A stretch of 39,782 nucleotides of DNA from Puniceicoccales bacterium (lineage in GTDB: Bacteria; Verrucomicrobiota; Verrucomicrobiia; Opitutales; LL51). Location: NCBI GenBank assembly GCA_031255715.1, contig JAIRRZ010000031.1, forward strand, positions 1-39,782. Reading direction: 5' to 3'. The notes beneath the pieces were generated by a model that did no database searches, was not told the DNA's origin, and saw only the letters and a program-made list of their open reading frames with translations. Position 1 is the first letter of the stretch. Each line of letters opens with the position of its first letter. Of this stretch, positions 15,001 through 24,000 are shown piece after piece. Position numbers and translations under genes: made by a program.

Positions 15001-18000
15001 ATTCCAAAATCCAATTGGAGGATTTTTCGTTGGCTTGAGTTTAAGGAGATCGGGGTCGACGGATTCACGCCCAATGCGCTTTTAAGGTTTTGGATTTGGG
15101 TTTCAAGTTGCTCCCCAAGTTTCTCCTCAAGTTTCTCCCCAAGTTGCGCATCGGTAATGGTTCGCGACTTTATTTCTTTCAATGCGGCTTGAAGTGCTAA
15201 GAACTGGTTTTCCTCCAATTTGCCGATTGTCTTTGCCTGTTTTTCAGAAATCTTTACTGGCGAACCAGACGAATTTTCCAATACGTTTTTAAGCGCTGTA
15301 ATTTGTTTTGAACTCAGGATCCTTTCCAATGTTGACTCATCGATGATGTATGTTGAGTCTTCGATGGTGTATGATGTTGGAGGATTTGCTTGCAAAATGT
15401 TTTTAAGCACACTAATTATATTCCAATCCAGGCTGAGTATCTTTCGTTGTTCTGCGGTTATTTCGACGTAGTGGTAGCCGTAGTAGTTGCTGTAGCCTTG
15501 GCTCAATATCCAATCTTCTAGACCAGCTTCCGTACAATACTTCATAAGTTGTGCTTCGGTAATGCGTATTGGTTGCGTTGCAGCTGCTTCCGACATGGCT
15601 TCTAATGTATTTTGAAGCGCTTCGATTTGATCCTTCTGCAGATTCAATACGTTATGTTGCCCATCGCTAATGGCTAACGGTTCCGTTTCTTTTATTTCCA
15701 ATATGCTTTTGGCTTGTGTGACTTGATCTTTAAGTTCTCCAACTTTTCCGGGGTTGCTCGATGTCTCATCCGGAGATTCATCGAGCAAATTCTTTAAATG
15801 AAGCAGATAAAGTTGGTCTATGTCAAATTCAGACAACTTACCATCATATGTTTCCCACAATTTTTCTTTAAGCGCATTAATGTACTGTATGCCTTCTATT
15901 TGTTGCTGTATGCCTTCTTCCTCCTCATCCTGCAATGCCGTTTGAAGCTCCTGCAATGCCGTTTGAAGTGCCTCAGGTAAGTCCGTTTCAGTTCCCTCCA
16001 ATGCCGTTTGAAGTGCCTCAAATGCCGCTTGAAGCGCATGCAAAAGTGCCTGCAAATCAGTTGAGTCCTCATCCTGCAATGCCGCTTGAAGCGCCAGCAA
16101 TGCCGCTTGAAGTGCCTGCAAATCAGTTGAGTCTTCATCCTCCAATGCCGCTTGAAGCGCCTGCAATGCCGTTTGAAGTGCCTCAGGTAAGTCCGTTTCA
16201 GTTCCCTCCAATGCCGTTTGAAGTGCATGCAATGCCGTTTGAAGTGCCTCAGGTAAGTCCGTTTCAGCTCCCTGCAATGCCGCTTGAAGCGCCAGCAATG
16301 CCGCTTGAAGTGCCTTAGTTGAGTCCGTTTCAGTTCCCTCCAATGCCATTAATTCCGTTGAAAGCTTCGTCAATTTCACCAATGTCTCTTGAAGATTTTT
16401 CTCCAATGTCTCTTGAGGCTCATCCAATATCTTTCGAAGCTGCTTATCGGCAAGAATGGTTTTGTCATCCAATATGGTTTTTATCGCCGCGATTTGCGTT
16501 TCTGTTAGGTTAAATTCTTTCAATTGCTCAGCTGTAATTGTCAATGATTCCGATATTGCATTTCTTAATGCATTTTTAATATCAGTAATATTTTTTTCAC
16601 TCAAACTAAGCAATTTTTGTTGACTTATGCTAAATTTTAATTCATCTTCATTTAGTTCCGGTTCCAGCGCAGCCGTAATTATTGCGCGTTGACCACCATC
16701 CAGTGTAGCAAATTGCGCATTGCTAATGGCTATAGGACCTGCCTCGGTTATTATGTTCAATAAATTATCATATTGCACTTGCAGGTTCGTAAATAGTTCT
16801 TCTTGTTCAGGAGAACCATTAACTCCATGCTCGGCAATGGACTCTTCTAATTCTTTCAACGCCGCATCGAAACCCTGTTTTTTAGATTGGTAATCATCAA
16901 TTACCTGATTATGTGCGATCGAATCGAGTGTATATTGCAACTTTGTTCTAGCATAGTCCGTATCGATTCTCGCTATGCTGTATAAGTCGGTAACATCGTG
17001 AGTGAAAGCGCTTGCATTAGGATAATCAATAAGCAATTTATTGAGGACTTTATCAACGAGATTTCCAGAATGCCCTAGTATGTTACTTAGCTCCGTTGGG
17101 GATGGTGTACCGTCTGCCGTTACTGTATATAACAATCCATTTTTTTCTGCATCCGGACTGTCATTCTTTAGGATGGTATTTTCATCAAAATTTTCCAGCA
17201 ATTTTCTTAATTGTTCTACATTGTCATCCGAAAAATCGGGAATTTCTTGTTGTATTTCTTGTTGTTTTTCTTCCAGTTTCTGTAAAAAAAGATATTGAAA
17301 TGCTTGCATGTTTTCCGGTTCTTCAAATGCACAACTGTCTAAATCCGTTTCGATGATATCTGTAAGAGAATGACCTTCTCCACCTACTTCGCATTCCCAA
17401 AGCCCGTTAAGGCCCTTGTTTCTTATCAAAGTATTAATGTAAGAATTTATGATTCCTTGCATTAAATCTTCACGCGCGGGGTCATCACTTTGGGCCCAAT
17501 TTTCATAATTAAAATTAGTGCTACTTGCAAAAAATGTACTTGCCGAAAATGCCTTTGTACCATACTGTTTTAATTTTTCAATCCCACCGATAAATGGGTC
17601 AGTATCTGCAAATATTTTAGGACCTATAATATTTCCTTCAATATTTAATTGATTTTCTTCAATATTTAATTGAATACTGCATAGTAATTGTTCAAATTTT
17701 TCTAGTTGATCCTCTGAATACTCGCTCAGAGAATTTAGATCTGGATTCTTTAGAGCATTTGCAATCCTATAGCGCAAATTGGCCATAAGCTGGCTAAAAA
17801 GAACGTTTGTCTCCTGCTTTGCGTATTCCTCCTGCTCGCTATTAAACGCTGCCCTGACCGTGAAACCACCTGTTTCTTCTTCATCGTTCATGAATGTTAT
17901 TTCAACACCTTGTTCGGATTCTAAATTATCTTTAAGCTTAGTAATACCTTCGAACAATTGGTTTATTAAACCTGAAAGGGTTTGATTTAAACCTGAAAGG

Positions 18001-21000
18001 GTTTGATCTACATCATCCGGTTGGGTTGTTGCAGAGTCAGTGTGCCAAGTGGCATCCGCTAAGTTACTCAGTCGCCAATCTATTAAACCCACTTGATCGC
18101 TGTAATTATTATAAATATTTACCAGTTCAGAGTCGATGTAATCCATTGCCGCCTGCGTCTTTACCTGTGCGTCGTTTACTGTTTCCGGAACTAAACTCTC
18201 TAGTGTATCAAAAAAATCCGAGAGAGCAAATTGCTTTTTGTCTTCTTCATCGATACCGGTGGCCCTATCTGCGAATACAGCCGTTTCTGTAAACTCCGCT
18301 AGACTTAATGGACCAAGCAATTTTTTAACGCTTTCCTTAGTAGCATTGACTATTGCTAGATTTTTAAAGGAATAGGACGCATTGTACATTTCGATTAGCG
18401 TCAAATCTTTTTTCTTTACCAAATTGTTCACCTGATCTAAAAATTCTGGTGTTATGATCGATTTGGTCCTATCAATGATGTAAGTCTTTAAAAATTCCGA
18501 TGTTGAATAGGTGAAAGATGATTGCTCATGTATCACTGAGTCAACGCTACCCTCGTAGTCCCCTACCCTATCGGCGATGTTTAAAGCAATATTATTACTT
18601 AATATTTGGTATAATTCGAGCTGCGCCTGAACAAGGGTACTCAATTTATCAAAATCACTCTCCGTTAAGTAAATTTTATGACTTCCTTCCTGGATTAGGT
18701 AAAACTTCGTACCACTTAAAATATCTTTAAATTTTTGTATGTAAAATTCACTTCCATTTAATGTAACTTTATTATTTTTTGGCAAATCGTCATTCCATGG
18801 TACCCCAATGGTTTCCTCTCCGGTGTAATCATTGATAAGAGACGTAAATAATTCAACGATTGGGATTAATCCATTTGTTCCGCTATCTTCTCCAATAATT
18901 TCCTTTATCTGTGCATATAAACCGGTTGTTGGATTTGTGAAACTTGAAATTAAATCGCGCTTAATTGCGTCGTTTTCTTTATCGTTGCTCAAATCGAATA
19001 AAATGTTGACATAATTTACCAATGACATGGAACCACTTTTAATACTGGCTGCGCTGCGAAGGTATGTAATCTCTTTTTCAACAAAATCGTGCAAATTTTG
19101 AATATCATCCTTTTCCAAACGAACTCTTTTAGCCTCACTTTCAGCCACATAGAATTCCGTTGAGGTGAAACTGTTTTGGAACTTCTCTAAAAAAAATTCA
19201 GTACCATTAATGTTAATCGATTGCGTTTTCTTCATGTCTATCGCATTAATATCTACCTCCCCAATATCTTTCGCTTCAGGATCATTATTTATAATAACCA
19301 CATCTTTATAGTCATCATTGATAAAATCTCGAAGTATCTGAACGGCATGATCTAAGTTCGATGTTTCGGTATATGTATTCCCAGTAGTTTCCTTCTTAAT
19401 GACTTCCATGATTTGCGCACATGGACCCGTAAATTGAAAAAAATTGTTTATTGTAGCATTTTTGTCCATTACATCGGCTAGGGCAATGACGAAATTTGTT
19501 AAAGTTGTAAAATTGGTGTTATTGGTGTTATTGGAAAAATATTCATCCTCTGCCACAGCTAAATTGTATAAACTTTGAACATCATCCTTTTCCAAGCGAA
19601 CACTTTGAGTTTCACTTTTAGCCATATAGGATGCCGTTTGAATATCACTTTCTTGAAATTTTTCCAAATTAAACGTGAAGCCATTAAATATGATCGTTTG
19701 TGCTTCGACCATTCCACTTTCGACAAAAGTCTTGAGCATTTCTATTGAGTTCTTCAAATCAAGATCAGGAGACTTCGTTGTTATAGCAGCGAGATTAGTG
19801 AATATGCCAGAGGGGTCTTCGATTAAATCACTTATTACGGGAGTTTTTAAAGCATCAAGAATATCGGTGTCAATTGCTGTGGTTCTATTCACAATTCTAT
19901 TGTAAGCAGCTGTAAATTGCCGATTTAACCAGCGAAAACGATCGTATTCATTATCATTGTTGGGCTTTTCATCTCTGACAAGCCCCACAATATCGTCAAC
20001 CGCGCTGAACTTTGCCATTTGACTTGAATCCCCGGTAACGATATGATTAATCGCCTTATACAATTCTTGAAAATCTTCGAACTTTCTATAAACACCCTCA
20101 ACATCTGATATTTTACTATTATTTTCATCTATTTCGTTGCCCAGGACAATGTTTCCAGGCTTTTCATTTGTGATTATATCAATCTCTTGTTTTACATGAG
20201 AAATATTTGGATCTTTCGGCACATCTGGATCGGTCGATGCATCAAATGCATTAAAATGGGCATTGACATCAATGGCCTCGACTAAATTCAAGTAGTCGCT
20301 TTGAGAAATTGTAAAAACTCGCGTTTCATCCGGTCGGGTGATGTACTCTTTCAGCTTATTCCGAAGCACTTTAAGTTGCTCAAAATCCGAATTCCAATTT
20401 GGATATATAGTCGCTAAAACATTGGAGAAAAATGATTTTTGATTCTGCTGAACGATGTTTAATACCCCATTCAATAGCTCCGTTGTTTGCATTGCTTCCA
20501 TTGCGGGAATGGTGATTTTATCATGGGGTCCTTCTGTGACGGATGCAAGCCTGACGCTCCTAAAGTTTTCGACGAAAACAACTAAAGCTTTTTGCATCTC
20601 TTCAAATTTATCTAAAACTGATTCCGGATTAGTTGAATTTGTAGTAATTTCGTTCAAAAAAGCCCGAATTTCTCCACTCTCATTTTGTAAGAATTCTATA
20701 ATATCATTGTAAGCACCGACGACTTGATTGGCAATGTAAACATGTAAATTCGTTAGATCAACGCCATCCGGATTTTTTTGGGTTCCTATACTTCCTGTTA
20801 GCAACGGAATCTTTTCCAATTTATTAATTTCATCATCCATCTTACCGAAATTCGGTGTTGCCGTTAGATCGAAAAATGCTCTATTAAGTTGTGAAAGTTT
20901 CTCATCATATTCTGTAAACTTTCGATTAATATTGTAATTCAAGTCGGTAAAAATTTGTCTTGAACTATCGATATGCCAATTCAGTAGCACTTTGTTTAGA

Positions 21001-24000
21001 TTAGGATATCCTTTTAATGGCAAAGTATCATTATCGAAATAGTCAAGCATAGTATTAGTGTTATTATTATTAATCGATCTAATCAATGGTCTCAAAATGG
21101 TTTCAATCTCCGGATTGGATGATTGGGATATATCTACATAGTCATTTAATTTACTTATAAGAGCGCTGCGGTTTCCAGTATACCACGTGGGATATTGTGA
21201 TTCCATCAAGTCGAGCAATAGTATAACTTCAGCGTGATTGATGAACGTTTGAAGGTCCTGAATTGCTTTTTGTAAACATGCCTGATTAATATCCTTCATC
21301 GGCTTTTTGGTAACTTCGGTAACTTCGGTAATTTCTTCGTCAATTTTTTTAATTTCTATGCGAATGACATCTAGTTTTCCTTTTATGGAGTCAAATTTTT
21401 CCTGGTTTATAACACCATCAAATTGTTGTCTAAAATTTAGATCTTTAACTCTGACAGCGATTGCATTATAAGCTTTAACAAATTGGTTCACCATATAAGC
21501 ATAGTCGTTTTCGGTATTAATAGTTAACTCGGCTTCCTGCAAAGCATTTAATGAACTCGATAAATTGTTATACCTTGATGGGTCTGTGGAAGATGGTTGT
21601 GTTGTCGTTAAAAATGTTGAAAATGCACTTCTTAGTTTCGTCACTTCAGTTATGCAGATGGACATTTGATTTTTAATATCATTCGAAGCATTGGTTGCGA
21701 TGTTCTGTACAATACTTTTTATCCCAGCGGGAACATGGATCGTATTTTTTATCGTCGGATAAACACTGGCAAACAAAGTTATTAAAGAGAAGTCGATATT
21801 CTCAGAACTGATATATTTTGTAAGCGTCGAAAATAATGATGTTCTATTCGTGTAGGGAATATTTTCTGTTGAGGTCAATAGATACTTTAACTGCGATAAT
21901 AATTCCTCATTTTGATATAAATCAGCGCCTTTATAGGTTTCAATCGTATCCAGGATCTGCGATACAAGAACACTAATATCCTGATCAATGTTATATGTTT
22001 TTATGGATTCTAAAATTCCGCTAACGTAAAGATAGCTTCCCGCATATTCATTGTATTCCTTTTCGCCTTCAACCGTTAGCGCATTCAAGATCCTTCCCGA
22101 ACTATATGTCCTATCGCTATTAATACGCATAATTCCATGATCAACTGCAATACTATAAATCGTATTGATCAACGATTCTCGTTTAATCGCATCCGTTCGC
22201 CAACCTGCGATAACGGATCCGGTCATGTGTTCCCTTAGTTCTTGACGAAATTTCTTTGTTATATCGTATTCTTCGAACAATTCAATAGCCTCTAGCTCGC
22301 GTTTTAAAGCAATTTGCTCATCCTGTATAGCCTTAAATACGGCTTCGGCGAAAATATCATCGCCTTGTCTAAGGTCCGCATATTTTTCTACAATTTTCGA
22401 CAATTCGATACTATAATCACTGATATTGTATTTCCCACGCTGGGTATAGCACGGTTTTCCGTAGGTATCATATATTGTGTGGTAATCTGCTAGAACGTTC
22501 GCAATGTTAAGTGCTGTCTCTTCGTTTGTAAAAGAAGACATGAATAGTTCATATTCATTAACAAGTTCCGGATAGCGGGAATAGCTATTAGGGATTGATG
22601 TTAGGCACACCTTACCATGGTGAGGAAATTGTTGAATAACTTCGTAGTATATCCCGTACTGTTTTCTCAGTTCATCAATTTTTTGGATCAGTAATTGGCA
22701 GGCATTTGTCGTGCTGGTTTTATCAAACCAGCTGTTGAGTGATTTGGCATATTTAACAAAATCATTATAAATAATCGGTGTATAATTATCCTTTAAAATT
22801 TTTGCATAAACGTATTCTAAAAGGCACTCCATTTCCTTTTTCTGTGCGGAAATTGTTATGTCGTTATAGGTTTCCGTTATTGGCTCCATAATAATGGATT
22901 GCAATTTATTTAACTGTGCCTCGGTTCGTGCTTTATAGGCCAAAACAAGTGTTTCTTCGCTGATTTGCGCTGCAATTCTTTGCACCAATGGCGAATCATC
23001 CTCATCATAGGAGTCATCCAATTTTAAGGTCCCATAGAGCACCTGGCGAATATCATCTTGAAGCTCACGATCTTCGAAAAATGCGTACTTTTCGGCATCC
23101 TCTTCTTTCTTTACGGTACCCTCTCCCTTTAAGAAAGCCTCTACCCCATCTTTAATCCAACTTTTAATCGGTAGCTCCGTTGTTTTTCCATCCGCTATGG
23201 ATATAGTTAAACTACCGTTTTCCTCCGTTGTTGTGACACTCAATACCCGATCGACGATGGATGCTTCCAATTCAGCAATGTGCTCCTTTGACAGCGCGTA
23301 GCGCACATCCTCGCATTCGCTTAGCGTTAAAGAACGCGCGCTCCCTTCATTTTCATTGCGCTTTACTGTTTTTATTGCCGTACGAATTTTTTTATCCGTC
23401 AATTCCGAATTGATCACACTATGAACCGTTTGCGTGATGGTCTCTCTCACTTCGCTATCGACAAATTGCTTGATGTTAAATACCTCGCCGTTAAGGTACT
23501 CTGTTAGGTGCAAAAAGACTTCGTCCGATGCTTTGGAAGGATTTCCATCGATAATGTCATTTACGGTCAATTGCTCCGGAATATGGTTTTCATTTTTAAG
23601 AAGAATCAGGCGACTTTCGATATATTTTAATGGTTCTTTCAAATCTTCAATGGAAATTATTTCTCCAGTTTGAAAGGTTACTGTCTCTGTGGAAGATAAT
23701 AGTTTATTAATTGCGCTAATTTGGCTTTGTAGTTTATATTTTCTAACTTCCGATAGCACTAAATCGCTGACAAGCGAAAGAAATAGGCTACGAATTTCCA
23801 TTTTTGCTTGGGTTAAAATTTCCTCTTTTTCTTCAATTTCAAAAATATTTTGGCTAATGAATTCCTCTGCAACTTTTTCAAAAAAATTTGCTACCGTTTG
23901 TGTTGCATGGAAATTTAAAAGAGGTATACTATTCGTCTGACCTTCAATATAATCTCCAATCGTTTGGGAAATTTTGTCCTTAATTACTGAATCGGATAAA

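Larger units (their letters stand above)
12540..16760 (-). repeat. About 20 helical repeats in the giant protein (residues about 2800-4200)
   Basis: Reading the giant frame, a unit of roughly 35-65 residues recurs about 20 times. Its core is I-S-x-[ED]-Q-[RWN]-x-[IL]-L-x-L followed by a second helix I-x-x-L-K-x-x-L. Examples are EITAEQRKILSLD, SLNSSQRKILQLD, SIDKEQCKILNLD, VFSEGQNRILNLN and VIISEDQWKILDYY. A second motif, ITDAELK or ISDAQ, often alternates with it. This suggests a solenoid of paired helices. I cannot match it to a named repeat family; the unit count is by eye. Confidence 0.7.

Noticed and set aside
12540-16760. CRISPR array, because of regular repeats
   Set aside because: The repeats are in frame, vary like protein repeats and lie inside one open frame. 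There are no unique spacers of constant length and no cas genes.
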